This document shows, in pieces, positions 11,672-23,335 of a stretch of DNA of 64,000 nt; within the stretch, counting starts at the first letter, position 1; every line of letters starts with the position of its first letter. The notes under the pieces were generated by a model. The model was given only the letters and a program-made list of their open reading frames with translations, ran no database searches and had not been told where the DNA came from. Source of the DNA: Papio anubis (taxonomy: Eukaryota > Chordata > Mammalia > Primates > Cercopithecidae); assembly GCF_008728515.1 (NCBI RefSeq), contig NC_044984.1, positions 100,053,181-100,117,180 on the forward strand, in the 5' to 3' direction. Both the position numbers and the translations under genes were made by a program.

Positions 11672-11833
11672 CTACGTTATTTAATCTCATAACAATTCTG
11701 AGTGTTTTATAAATTGGCTGCTTCATTTTACAAATATCAAAACAGAGGATCAGAGATTACTTGCCCAAGATAACCCCATTAAACACAGACAAGGATTGAA
11801 ACTCACCATGTTTTACTCTTCCCATATTGCCTA
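11672..11833 (-). repeat. MIR SINE
   Basis: Antisense MIR: TTATTTAATCTCATAACAATTC, CTTCATTTTACAAATATC, TTACTTGCCCAAGATAAC and GACAAGGATTGAAACTC in the expected order. Confidence 0.75.
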
Positions 11834-11867
11834 GGACAAAGGCGTCAAACAAAAAATGGCAAAACGT

Positions 11868-12830
11868 AGACTCATTCATTAGCCCTTCAATATTTACTGA
11901 GTGCCTACCTTTTACCAGACATTGTCCTATGTACTAGGGATACAGGGATGAGCCTAAAACAGTGCCCTGACACTTATATTCTAGTGTGAGAGATGGGAAG
12001 AGCATTATTGGCAGAAGGAATAGCACATGCAAAGGTTGTGAAAAGAATATCTCTTGGTCGTGTTGGAACACCAAAGATACTAATCCGGCTGTAGAGAAGT
12101 GAGATAGAGAAGGCTGGAGAGAGAACCACGGGAGAGAGTTTGTGGGGCCCTGTAGCCCCAGGTAAAGACTTTGCATTCTAAGTAGAATGAGAAATCAGGA
12201 AAATGTCACGATGTTATTTATAGCAGTGGGAAGCCTGCACTGTAGGGGGCAAAAGAGGCAGCAGGAAGACCTGTGAAGAGGTGCCTGTGGTCTTCACAGA
12301 TGCTAGAGACAATGGTGTTAAGTGAGAGAATTAGCAGTGGAGGTAATGAGAAGTGGATGCAGTGAGGGTGTACTCTAAAGGCCATGGGAAAGGATTTGCT
12401 AATAGATTAGATGCTGGCCTTGGGCGCCAGAGAGGTACCAAGGAACTCCTGTTAGTGGAACCACAAATGCAGATTGGGAACAGGAGCAGGAGGCTGAGCA
12501 GGCAGGCGGGATCTCATTTGGAAGTTCTCTTCAAATGGAAGGATTTCAGATGTTAAGGGAAACTTTGGGGAGTTTTAAGGAAAGGAGGAAAATCATTCCA
12601 TTTTCCTTTTGGAGAGGTCACTCTGGTGGCTGTTTGGAATGGATTAGGGAAAGGAGGAGAGGAGAAGCAGTGAAAGCAGCTGGGAAATTAAATGCTGAGT
12701 TAGGTGGGGGATTATGAAGGCTGGGACTGAGACAATGGCCATGGGGATAAGGAAGAGAAGCTACATTTGAAATATTTATGGGGCAAGGGAGTTAATTTAA
12801 AAACAGTGGCTTATTAGATGTGAGAACAGA
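11868..12830 (-). mobile_element. L2 LINE, 3' region antisense
   Basis: Starts with the reverse complement of the L2 tail (TTCATTAGCCCTTCAATATTTACTGAG, CAGACATTGTCCTATGTACTAGG), then GCACATGCAAAGGTTGTG (near 12025), GTAAAGACTTTGCATTCTAAG (near 12163), GAGGTCACTCTGGTGGCTGT (near 12613). Almost 1 kb of an element whose reverse transcriptase frame is destroyed. The small frames at 12353-12717 are antisense to LINE protein and not genes. Confidence 0.75.
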
Positions 12831-13335
12831 AGGAGAAGATTAAAGTAGTCTCCCTTTTCTGAACATTCTGAAGTCTGGGAGGTTCAAGAATCTCAGCAAA
12901 TCCCAGATTTTCTTAAAGGGCCAGTAAATGTAAATTAATGAACAGTTTAAAAAAATCTTCAAAGAAATATAAGTTTTTAAAAGGGAGAGCAGAGGCAAGG
13001 TATTTCTTTTTGTATTGCACATTTTTTTATATTGGGTCCAGAATTTAAATTTATACCAAGAGTTCAAATTGTAGTGATCATTGTGTTGACTCTGTATACC
13101 GTAAATAAGTGTAGCCATTATATAGGGTGGCACTTTTACACTCTAATGTGTTGTCTGTCTCAAGAGGCGCCTTCGAAGTTTACGGTCTGACTGTAATGAT
13201 GCTGCCCATCATTGCTGCAAATTTTCTACCCTTTTTGAAGGAGGTTATTTTTAAAGTCAGCTGGGCATTGCATCAGAAAGAATTCCCACTACTTTGGCCA
13301 CCAACCTAATTTTTACTTTAAAATAGAAATACCCT
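12831..13335. other. Unassigned sequence
   Basis: No recognisable element between the antisense L2 and the Alu; moderately AT-rich. A 97-codon minus-strand frame has no domain. Confidence 0.5.
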
Positions 13336-13754
13336 GGCCAGGTGCTGTGGCTCATGCCTGCAATCCCAACACTTTGGGAGGCTGAGGTAGGTGAATCACT
13401 TGAGGTCAGGAGTTTGATACTAGCCTGGCCAACATGACAAAACCCTAAAATTACAAAAATACAAAATTACTACTAAAAGACAAAAATACAAAAATTACAA
13501 AAATACAAAATTACTACTAAAAATACATAATTACTACTAAAAATACAAAATTACTACTAAAAATTACAAAAATACAAAATATGACCAGGAATGGTAACAT
13601 GCGCCTGTAATTCTAGCTACTTAGGAGGCCGAAGCAGGAGAATCTTTTGAACCCAGGAGGCAAAGGTTGCAGTGAGCCGAGATCACGTCACTGTACTCCA
13701 GCCTGGGCAACAGAGTGGGGTCTCAAAAAAAAAAAAAAAGAAAAAAAAAGAAAC
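13336..13754 (+). mobile_element. Alu with expanded middle A-rich linker
   Basis: Left arm GGCCAGGTGCTGTGGCTC to CCTGGCCAACATGACAAAACC, right arm from GACCAGGAATGGTAACATGC to GGGCAACAGAGTGGGGTCTC, then an A-rich tail. Between the arms the usual short ACTAAAAATACAAAAATTAG linker has grown to about 130 bp (13447-13580) of TTACTACTAAAAATACAAAA-like units; TTACTACTAAAA occurs at 13467, 13511, 13531 and 13551, giving a 20-bp period. No clear target-site duplication. Confidence 0.93.
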
Positions 13755-14109
13755 ACTCATCTCAATTGTCCACTTTGTTCACACAACGTGGCTGTTTCAA
13801 AAAGTCACGTCAGTGTACAAAGGTTGAAAATTTTCTTCACGGAGGTTATGTAAGACGCTGTGCTATGGGTTCTTAAAGCTGTATGGAACCACGATATTGA
13901 AGTTTCCTCTTAAGACATGGGGGTTCCATCTGGTATCTCGGCCTTTGGGCTTCTTCTGGCTTCAGGGCTCTTCCTCCCTCCCACCTTTATTTTTACAACT
14001 TGTCTTTCAGAATCAGTTGAGCTCTCTGTGTCCCTAAAATTCATCCTCAGACCTCCAAGGCCAGATTGTTTGTCCTGTGCACTCCTGGGCCTCCAATGTT
14101 TACCTCTGT
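13755..14109. other. Unassigned sequence
   Basis: No element recognised. Overlapping 79-80-codon frames on both strands at 13910-14159 lack motifs, and the plus-strand one runs into an L2 relic. Confidence 0.5.
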
Positions 14110-14258
14110 CCCCACCATATTGTAATATTCTATCAGCTGCTCTCACCACTTATCTGTGATCTCTTAGAGAATTGGAATTGATCTTTTCACAGCCTCTAGC
14201 ACTTAGCATAGGGCCTAAGTGCTAAATCAATATATATGCTTAATAACTGAATAATGGC
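14110..14258 (+). repeat. L2 3' end
   Basis: CTCTTAGAGAATTGGAATTGATC, CCTCTAGCACTTAGCATAGGG and AATATATATGCTTAATAACTG follow the L2 terminal UTR order. Confidence 0.65.
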
Positions 14259-14751
14259 TAGCTCTAAGGATTAAAACAATGTTTTTCCTTTTTTTTTTTT
14301 TTTCTTTTAAAAAAAAAAGCAACCTCAAAACGGTTAATCTAAACTCTCTTGGTAACAACTTTAGCCAGGGAGTACTCATTTGGAGGTACATACATACTCT
14401 GACATCTGGGTGTCTGAATTATTTTATTGGTCATATAGAATAATAGGAGTCCATTTTACAGATACATTTTTAATTGGCATATCTCTAACCACAATAGCAG
14501 CAGCGACTAATCTTAGGCAACTGGCTTTACACCAGCTCCTGTGGCAGAAACCACCAGTTATTCCTTACTAACACAATCTCCATTTCATTAACAGTAATGA
14601 TGCATATGTCTACATGCTCCTTTGAGTTGGCTATGGCCTTGCGACCAAGTTCCAGCCAGTGAGCTGGAACAAAGATGTTGAGAAGGACTTCCAGAGGGCT
14701 CCCTACAAGGTAGACAGACATTCTAGGAAAGCTCTTTTCCCCATTCTCAAT
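14259..14751. other. Unassigned sequence with T/A tract
   Basis: A T-rich run followed directly by an A-run (about 14284-14319) could fold on itself. 14500-14700 may be a very old LTR relic (CCAGCCAGTGAGCTGGAACAAAG), but I cannot assign it. Confidence 0.45.
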
Positions 14752-15128
14752 TGTCTTAGTCCATTTGGGCTGCTATAACAAGATGCTATAAACTCAGTGG
14801 CTTATAAATAATAAATTTATTTCTCACAGTCTAGAGGGTGGGAAGCCCAAGATGAAGGCGCTGGCAGATTTGGTGTCTGGTGGGGTCCTATTTCCTGGTT
14901 CACAGACAGTGTCTTCTTCATGTGTCTTCACGTGATGGAAGGGGCAAGGGAGCTCTCAGAAACCTCTTATAAGGGCACTAATCCTATTCATGAGGCCCCC
15001 ATCCTCATGACCTAATCACCTCTCAAAGGCACCGCCTCCTAATACCATCACCTTGGGGTTAATGGTTCAACATTCATATGTTGTAACATATGAATTTGTG
15101 GGGGGGGGGGGACATAAGCATTTGATCA
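14752..15128 (-). mobile_element. MaLR LTR (MST/MLT1 grade)
   Basis: Antisense LTR: TGTCTTAGTCCATTTGGGCTG start, ATAAATTTATTTCTCACAGTCT, CTTATAAGGGCACTAATCC, CCTCATGACCTAATCACC, TAATACCATCACCTTGG. These match the reverse complement of a mammalian-apparent LTR retrotransposon. Its U3-side end contains a near-perfect palindrome (15073-15094) and a 12-G run (15100-15111). No matching 5-bp duplication found. Confidence 0.75.
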
Positions 15129-15292
15129 GTTGCACTGGTACTTGCACTGAGCCATTTTGGACCATGAGATTACCTAGAAGGAGCAATCTGTCTCTAAGAT
15201 GCCAGAGCCAAAAGAACAAATTCTGGGATCCCTGTGATGTCATGGAACCAATATCTTAGCAACAATCTGCCATCTCCAAACATTAAAAAAAA

Positions 15293-15584
15293 TTTTTTTG
15301 AGACAGTATGTTGCTTTGTCACCCAGGCTGGCATGCAGTGGAGTGATCATGGCTCACTGTAACCTCAAACTCCTGGGCTCAAGAGATCCTCCCACCCCAA
15401 CCTCCCAAGTAGCTGGGACTACAGGTGCATGCCACCACACTGAGCTTAATAAAAAAAAATTTTTTTTAGAGATGGGGTCTCACCATGTTGCCCAGGCTGG
15501 TCTTGAACTCCTGACCTCAAGCAATCCTCCTGCCTTGGCCTCCCAAAGCACTGGGATTACAGGCATGAGTCACTGCTCCCAGCC
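15293..15584 (-). mobile_element. AluJ
   Basis: Antisense Alu: short poly(T), GAGACAGTATGTTGCTTTGTC, GGGCTCAAGAGATCC, A/T-rich middle linker (about 15449-15466) and GGATTACAGGCATGAGTCAC. GATGGGGTCTCACCATGTTG and the 'ctcaagcaatcctcctgcc' reading point to the J subfamily. Confidence 0.92.
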
Positions 15585-15694
15585 TCCAGATGTCTTTGCA
15601 TGTGGAAATGAAGCCTTGTGCAGTTAAGCTGTTATTATTTTGGATTTTCTATACCAGGCAGCTACACTTATTCCTAATGAGCTTAGGTGTTTTA

Positions 15695-15832
15695 CAGAGA
15701 ATATTTCGGTTAACCTTTACCATACCCCTGTGAGTTAGGGGTTATTGTCCCCACTTTTCAGCTGAGGAAATTGAGATAGCAGAGTTGAGTTTGAACCATG
15801 ACTGCTTGACTCTAGATCCTGTTATTATATGA
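15695..15832 (-). repeat. MIR SINE
   Basis: TTACCATACCCCTGTGAGTTAGG, TGTCCCCACTTTTCAGCTGAGG and GAGTTTGAACCATGACTGC in antisense MIR order. Confidence 0.7.
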
Positions 15833-17369
15833 GAATGGTCCTCTGTTTTGAATGATTTATGCATCTCCACCTATATGGAATTGTTGACTTTATACTTTCC
15901 TATACATATCTTTAGATCACTCTTCTTTTTATCTTCTTTCATATGTTTTCATGGGATCAGAATTTATGGTTGGACAGGAAGCCAGAAGGACTTTGTTTTT
16001 AAAGTTTTTGGCCCAAAGAATGAGGTCAAATAAAATGTGGCTCAACCAAAGGGCATGTTCTATTATTCTCTGAGCATCTGTATAGTTGGAGTTTGTTTTA
16101 GAGAGACACTGATGCTTCCTTTGTCCTGCTTCATCTTCATGATGCTCTGAGAGCAAGACAGAACGACTGATGTTTCTGTTATTTAATGAATGAGAAGACT
16201 GGGTCAGTCTAGGGATGTTGACCACATTTCATTGTGTACGCAGGATCCAATACCTGAAGTTGCTCTGTCCTGTCTGGGGAGTTTTGGAGACCAGTGTAGA
16301 CAGTAATATACTGGAAGAATTTTAGAACTCAGGAGAACCTCTCTAATATCACTCTCTCAATATATTTTTTTAATTCAATTCTAATTATCAAAACTTATAT
16401 AAAATATTTATACCAAGAATTTTAAAGAACTCTAAAATAATCAGAAAGGATAAGATTACAGGTAATTTTTCACCTGTTTGTTGGGGTTGTAAAAGGGCCA
16501 TGATGCAAACTTACTTTATCTGGACTTCATCTGCCACATCTTATGCATTTGTAAAGAGATAATTCAATTTCTAATAAACATCTCTTGGATTCCTTTATAA
16601 GATATTTAGCTTAGCCATGTCATTCCCTTTCATCTAGTGAAACTCACTCTAGCTCTTAAGAGGATCATGTCATTTTGCACATCAGTGAATAGCCTCACAT
16701 CTCCCGTTTCTACTCACAGCAAACATCCTTGAGGTTAGAGCTTGATGGTTAAATACAAAGAGTCCCAATGCCCTAAGATTCCACAGATGCCTGTTGAATT
16801 ACCAGGATGCTCATAGACTGCAAATACTTAACAAAAGGAGTTTCTCCTCCTTGACACCCCCCTCACCCTCGCCCTCAACACTCTCACTCCCACAAGTGAA
16901 AGAGAAAAAAAATCCCACTTCAAACAGTGCACCTGGCTATAATCTTTTCTACTTCAACTAATTGCTATTTGCAGTGGCATGAGGTCGGGGGATGGGGAGG
17001 GGGTGGAGACTTCACTGGCTAATAATGAAGTATCAAACCACAAAATGATTTCATACGGTCCATTGTTCCATTCCAGGGCAGCCAACATCTTACATTCATT
17101 TTCAGTTGCAGGAACTATAGTTCTCATACAAAGAAATACATTCCTAGCAAGGTACAGGAATTAATTTTCAAAATGACCTTAATGCAAAAGCAGGCAAAGT
17201 GTTTCAAGTTGTTTCAGAGTTTCAGAATGACTTTTACAGATGTCTGAAAATCACTCAACTTCTGGACTTTTCAAAAACCTTTAATGTTCTTAAAAGGGGC
17301 AAACCCCAGTTTTTATAATTGACCGAGGTTTGAATTACACTTTCATGTTTGTGACTATTTGTTTAACAT
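15833..17369. other. Unassigned sequence
   Basis: About 1.5 kb with no repeat I can name. 16355-16440 is strongly AT-rich. Frames at 15848-16033, 15929-16225 and 16979-17164 are short and motif-free. Confidence 0.5.
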
Positions 17370-17507
17370 CTGTCTAGTCAGATTGTACATGTCATGTGGA
17401 CAGAAACGTTGCCCATTTTTGTTCACCACCTTATCATCAGTATTCAGCAGAGTGCTTGTAACATAGCAGGCATTCAATAAACATTATTGATTTCATGAAT
17501 GAATGAA
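17370..17507 (+). repeat. L2 3' end
   Basis: CATGTGGACAGAAACGTTGCC, TATTCAGCAGAGTGCTTGTAAC, AGGCATTCAATAAACATTATTG and a GAATGAATGAA tail: LINE-2 terminus in sense orientation. Confidence 0.75.
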
Positions 17508-17659
17508 ATCCCAAGGCTATAAATAATTCTTTAAATGTTTGCTATAATAATATCCTGTTGCCAAATGGCCAGAAGGGAAGAGAGAGAAGGAAAGGAATTT
17601 ATAAAATTTTATAAATGTTAGTATTTATAGAATGCCTTATGTAAGTGGAAATATTTTCA

Positions 17660-17735
17660 CATATAGTAATAATAATGGTGATTATCAGTAGCAGTAGAGT
17701 TATTATTAGTAATAGTAATAGTCATAGGGTAGTGG
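17660..17735. repeat. Degenerate (TAG/TAA) trinucleotide tract
   Basis: Irregular runs of AGT/AAT/TAG triplets over about 75 bases. Inferred to be a decayed triplet repeat. Confidence 0.5.
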
Positions 17736-17744
17736 TAGTAGACT

Positions 17745-17945
17745 TGAGTGATTATATGCCAGGTGTTGGGCTTTGCTCTTTGCATGAATCATATTTTATA
17801 TTCACAGTTCTTTGTGGGGGAGTTATTTATATTATCCCCATTTCACAGATGAGAAAACTGAGGCATAGACACATAAATAACTTTTTCAAAGTTCCAGGAT
17901 CACATAGGTAGGAAGTAGCAGATTTTGAACTAAACTTTATCCCAT
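17745..17945 (-). repeat. MIR SINE
   Basis: TGCCAGGTGTTGGGCTTTGC, TTATCCCCATTTCACAGATGAG, AAACTGAGGCATAGACAC and GGATCACATAGGTAGGAAG give a nearly complete antisense MIR. Confidence 0.85.
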
Positions 17946-19828
17946 CTGTAGCCCATTTTCCCCTTTTTTCCTTTCCTTTTCCATTCCCGTTCGTTTTCTT
18001 AAAATAGCATATTGATGGTAGACATTGCAGTTTGCTTCTTTAAGCATCTCTGCCAGGTCCCTTCTCCCTGACTTTCCTAACCTATGAAACTAGAAAGCTA
18101 CCCACTTTATTTCCCAACATCGTCTGCGCAACAGCTGGCCGTGTGATAGTTTGGGGCAAAGAGTTAGAAGTGGAAGTCAGCAGAGAGAGGCTGTGAGTGA
18201 AGACTTGGAAAAGCTCCTGATTTCTCGAAAAAGGGGACAAGGTAGCTGGCATTCCCCCATTTCCCATCTGCCTTCCTTCATTCTCGAATGTGATATTTGT
18301 CTGTCAGGGGATGCAGAAGCCATTTTGTAACAATGAGGCTAAGACAATCACAGGACAGTCAGCCCCAGCATAGTGTGATGGCTGCACCAACCCCAGTCAC
18401 ACTTTATATGTTGATGTCTTATTACGTCAGGTAAACAAACCCCCATTTGTTTCAGCTATGGTGAATCTAGCTTGCACGATTTGTAGTTAAAATCATTACA
18501 GCTGATGCCAATATGCATCTTCTAAAGTTAAAGCTGAGACTTAGGAAGCTGCTTCAGGGGTAACCAGAGGAAACTGGCTTTCGGTGATAAAACAAAAAAT
18601 AATCTCACTTGTCTTGATGTTGAATCTCGCAGCGTGGGAATATTGAAATCTCAAGTCAGATAGAATGCACTAGATTGTGAAATAAGGTATAAATATCTAT
18701 ATTTGCCATTGTCTTTCCAAAATAATCCCAGGCAGTGAGTGTTGCTAATAAAAAAGTGTTAAGTCAATGCTTTGCAAATTGTAATCAGATTAAAAGAAAA
18801 AGAAATCCAGAGACGAAGAGAAAACCTGATAATTCATGCATGGATATGCATACATTTAAAAGGACCCTGCATCGTTGCTCAAAAAGCCCAAAGAGCTTTT
18901 GTGGCCTGACATGGAGAACTCATAGGGACTGTGATCAGTCATTTAAGAGGTTGTGTGAATTCCTGCCATTCTTTTTGATGTTTGTTACAGTAAAAGGAAA
19001 AATTTCTTAAAACTTGCCTAAGTGGTAATCTCAAATTAAAGAGTTTCTCATGTCCCATATTTGTAAGCCTGCTGGTAACTCTCTACTGGTACGTGTGGCT
19101 CTTCTGTCAATTTGGAATGATCTCCTCTGTCTGGATAGGGCATTCTTGGCCTTTAGGAGAGAGAGATTATGTTTATTCATCTGGACTATGGCATAAATTA
19201 ATCTGGCAATTTGTTTCTCCAAATCATTCAATTCAGTTCCTTCATTCATTCAACATCATAAGAGACATTTAAGGGCTCTGTTTCTTGGAGTGCTGCCTTG
19301 TTGGCAGTCAGAAATGGCTTGATAGTTTCCAAGGAAAAACTGATGACTTAAACTTATTCATATTTATTTGCAAATTCAAAATGTAAAATAATTGTGGTTG
19401 TCACAGAGATTCCATTATATTTTTACAAGTTGTCTTGCTAATATTCACTTAACTGACTAGTGTGTTTTTACCTCATTTGTGTATCTGCTGAAATGAGAAT
19501 TTGCTGAGTTCTCATTTCCCATCATTATTGTGTGTCTTTACAATTCTCATAAATAAGTGTCTCAAAAGTGATTGGCTGAACATAATGTTAATGATGACGA
19601 TAGGTACATAGTTACTATAGCTCAAAATAATGTCCTATACATGAACAGGAAATAGAATTTGAATGTAAATGTGAATATGTATGTCTTGGAACAAGTGAAT
19701 ATATGTGCTAATGTGACAGGTTTCTGACAGCTCCCCCCGCTCCACAAATGTATGCATAGGAATAATCAGAATGGATTTCTGAGGGTACATTTTACTATAA
19801 GCGAATTACACCCTAGTAATCCTGACTT
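17946..19828. other. Unassigned sequence
   Basis: About 1.9 kb without a recognised element. 18300-18520 is relatively balanced in composition. 19225-19262 (TTCATTCATTCAACATC) may be an L2 tail stub. A 91-codon frame at 18735-19010 is basic and cysteine-bearing but matches no domain I know. Confidence 0.45.
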
Positions 19829-19831
19829 GAA

Positions 19832-19864
19832 AAATGAATAAATGAATGAATGAATGAATGAATA
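19832..19864. repeat. (AATG)n microsatellite
   Basis: Seven to eight ATGA units, nearly perfect. Confidence 0.9.
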
Positions 19865-21710
19865 TCTGAAGGTTGGTTATATTACTTGTCAACACCTAGG
19901 CTCTTATGTGTTTTGAAATTTTTAGAATAGAAACATAAACCCAACAGCATCTTCAGTTAATTTTTAAACAAAGCTTGATGATATGATTGTTTAGTGCTTG
20001 AATTTCTCTAAAACAAGATCAGAATAATGCTTTTTGATACAAAATTGGCAAATCAGTTAAGTCAGTGAAGAGACAAAAGTTCTTGAAGTATCATCCAAAT
20101 TCATATTTAGCCATACTGTGGTTAAGATGATTATAATAAAAAATACTATGCCCTGAGAGAAATCAGGGGCCTTTGGCAAGACTCCCTTATTCAGTGACAC
20201 TTTTGGACTTATTATTGGTAGTGCACAAGGGAAAGAAGTTGCTATGGCTTCATTGTTAGATGAATCTATTGATATGCAGAGTGTGAACCAGTTCCTAGCC
20301 TTTATGCAGGACACGTATGAGGGGAAAGTGCAAGACAACATCTTGTTCCATTTAATTACTTAAGCCCCTGCCACAGGAGAGGGCATTCCCATGCAGTTAA
20401 CAGTTATTCTGTGATTCATATGCTGGCTGCAAGAGGTGGCTAGACTCAGTAGTGAAGCATATCTACACAAATAAAAGAGCTGCGCTGAATGCCAGGTCAC
20501 ACACTGCTTGATCCAAAGAGAACTGGCAGACACAACTCCGAGGAACACTACTGGCTTTGTGCTCCAGGGCAATCCAGCGTCCGTATGACCACTCGAAGTT
20601 GTACAACAAGGTGGCCCCGACTCTGCCTCTTGCTCTTGATTCAGGGTTGAAAGAACTGGTGAAAATCAGAAGTCCACACAACTCCATCTAATGAGTATAC
20701 ATCTTTTCTAGCTCTTTGTTATGAACTAAGCAGTGAGCAATAAATAACATTTTGCTTTCTGGCACTAGAGTATGCTAGCTTTTGAGGGAGAATGTGTTCT
20801 TATGGTTTTCTTCTTTTCAAATGAAGGATGAGGGAAAAAACCACATTTTTCTATGACACTATAATACCTTTTAAAAAATTCATTTTAAGTGGTTTGCTCA
20901 AGCAGACTGTCTCAATATACATACTCCAGTTTCAAAATGCTATGACTATAAATGTCAAGAATTAGATAAGATATTAGGATTACTTAAGAAAACCAAAGTG
21001 GAACAAACACTTCCATTACTGGGAATTTGATTCATTTCTAATGCTTGCTAATTTTCTTTGCTTGTTGAAAATAATCACGGATGTTATATTATTGGCCGTA
21101 TTTTAAAACCACATTCAAATGCTCCAACATGCCATGAAGAAATACTTTTGAGAACAGAAGGCAACAAATGGGTCTATTAGGAATTCACTGACCATCATCT
21201 CCCAAGTTGAAAAGTATAGTTTCTAGCTTTTGTATAAGATTTGTTTAACAGCTAGATATCCAAACTGTTACATGCCTGTTGCCATCCCCAACCACTTTCC
21301 TCTATGCTCAAACATGTTAAACATGTATAAATACTCGCACATATGTTCTTGCTTTGCTCTTTTTTTTTAATTAACAAAAGAAGATATTATACCATGCATT
21401 TTACTCAAACTTGCTTTTTAATCACTCCAAATTATAGCCTGGGTAACTCTCCACATCATTAGATTTAAAAAATGTGTTTAGAACAATCTAATGTTGTAAA
21501 TGAAATAATATTATCAAAAGAAACCAACTGAATGCGGCACTTATCTCAAATGGAGAATAATTGTAAATGATTCTTAATGGGAATTAAGAATTAATGAGGA
21601 TTAATTATTTCATTAATATGACATTAATGAATTAATATGACAAAACCCTGTTATCAAGCCTGAAATTTTGTGTTAACAGCTCATCATTTAAAAACTATGA
21701 TATGTCCACC
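19865..21710. other. Unassigned sequence before AluY
   Basis: No gene or named repeat. 20355-20690 is GC-richer than its surroundings and carries scattered CpG. 21340-21420 looks like a possible L1M UTR scrap. 21560-21650 repeats ATTAATGA-type words. Confidence 0.45.
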
Positions 21711-22020
21711 GGCCGCGGTGGCCCTCGCCTGTAATCCCAGCACTTTGGGATGCTGAGGCGGGCGGATCACGAGATCAGGAGATCGAGACCATCCTGGCTA
21801 ACACGGTGAAACCCCGTCTCTGCTAAAAATACAGAAACAAAATTAGCCAGGCATGGTGGCATGTGCCTGTAGTCCCAGCTACTTGGAAGGCCGAGGCGGG
21901 AGAATGACGTGAACCTGGGAGGTGGAGCTGACAGTGAGCTGAGATCATGCCACTGCACTCCAGCCTTGGCAACAGAGTGAGACTCCATTTCAAAAAAACA
22001 AAAACAAAAAACAAAAAAAA
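21711..22020 (+). mobile_element. AluY-type element
   Basis: GGCCGCGGTGGCCCTCGCC start, GAGATCGAGACCATCCTGG and CTAACACGGTGAAACCCCG (Y-type left arm), and a tail of CAAAAACAAAAAAC units. Imperfect duplication CTATGATATGTC / CTACCATATGTC at 21695-21706 and 22022-22033. Subfamily is tentative. Confidence 0.92.
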
Positions 22021-22037
22021 CCTACCATATGTCTTTT

Positions 22038-23335
22038 GAACAGTTTTTGAGGCATAACTGACAGATAATAAACTGCAAATATTTAAAGTACATAATTTGA
22101 TACATTTAGGCATAGAAATATACCTGTGAAGCCATTGTTACAATCAGGATAATGAACATATCTATCAACCCAAAAAGTTTGCTCATGTGGAATCACTCAT
22201 GTATAATTTCTGTCTCCAGCCCCACTTGGTTTCTCATCTCTAGAAAGCTACTGATTTTCTTTCTGTCATTATAGATTACTTTGCATTTTCTGGATTTTTT
22301 TATAAACAGAATCATAGCATGTACTCTTTTTTGGTTTGAATTTTCTCCAGTGTAACTATTTTGTATTGTACATGTCCTTTTTTATTGTTAAGGAGTGTCC
22401 CTTTATATGTATATATAGTCAGCCCCCTTGATATTGGCAGCTTCTGCATCCTTGGATTCAACCAACTGCGAATCAAAAATATTCAGGAGAAAAAGAACAA
22501 TAGAAAATCACAATATGGCAATAAGAAATAATGCAAATAAAAATACCATAAAACAACTATTTATGTAGCATTTATATTAAGTATTGTAAGTAGACAGGAC
22601 TTAAAGTATACGAGAGGATGTCTGTAGGTTATGTGCAAATACTGGACCATTTCATGTAAGGGACTTGAGCATCCGCAGATTTTGGTATCCAAGGGAGGTC
22701 CTGCAATCAGTCCTCCAGAGATACTGAGGGACTACTGTATTACAATGTATATATCCAGTTACTGATGGACATTTGAGTTACTTCCACTTGGGGCAATTGT
22801 AAATCAAACTGCTGTGGACTGTTTTCCAAAGTGGTTATACGATTTTACACTCTTACTAACAGTGTATGAGAGTTCTTTCATATTCTTTCATGATCAATAT
22901 TTTTAATATAATCTTTTTAATATTAATATCAATCTTTTTAATTCTAATTGGGGCATAATGGTATCTCACTATGGTTTTAATTTGAATTTCCCTCCTAATA
23001 ATGTTAATCATCTTTTCATATGCTTATTTACCATCTATATCTCTTTTATAAAATGTCAGTTCAAATCTTCTGTCTATCCTTAGTGGGTTATTTGTTTTCT
23101 TACTGAGTTTTAAGAATGTTTTCTAGATTCTTGAGCTAAGTTTGTTACCAGATATGTGGTTAGCAAATACTTTCTTTCAGTCTGTGCCTTGTCTTTTTTT
23201 CTCTTTACAGTGTTTTTCTCAAAAAGAAGTTCTACTTAAAAGTTCAATTTATTAATTCTTCTTTTATGGATTAAGTTACTGGTATCATATCTAAGATATC
23301 TTTGCCTAATCCAAGGTCACAAAAATTTTCTCATA
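22038..23335 (-). mobile_element. L1M LINE (ORF2/3' part), interrupted
   Basis: Antisense old LINE-1. First block to 22415 contains TTTGAGGCATAACTGACAG, AAACAGAATCATAGCATG. Second block from 22738 contains GTTTTCCAAAGTGGTTATACG, ATGGTATCTCACTATGG, TTACCAGATATGTGGTTAGC, TTTGCCTAATCCAAGGTCAC. The blocks are collinear and separated only by the MER2 element, so they are one insertion. ORF2 is destroyed. Confidence 0.85.
22416..22737 (-). mobile_element. MER2 (Tigger-derived DNA transposon)
   Basis: About 322-bp non-autonomous mariner/pogo-like element. Its two ends are complementary: AGTCAGCCCCCTTGATATTG at the left and ATACTGAGGGACTACTG at the right. Internal GGACTTGAGCATCCGCAG and ATGTGCAAATACTGGACC match the family. 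A TA dinucleotide target duplication (22414-22415 and 22738-22739) flanks it. It sits inside L1M. Confidence 0.88.

Noticed and set aside
15298..15627. 109-codon frame with Cys/His spacing
   Set aside because: Wholly Alu-derived (antisense Alu), as are frames at 3884-4172, 21767-22113, 30096-30434, 40878-41332, 42176-42496 and 58467-58757.
19832..19864. AATG repeat as a regulatory element
   Set aside because: A plain tetranucleotide microsatellite with nothing distinctive around it.
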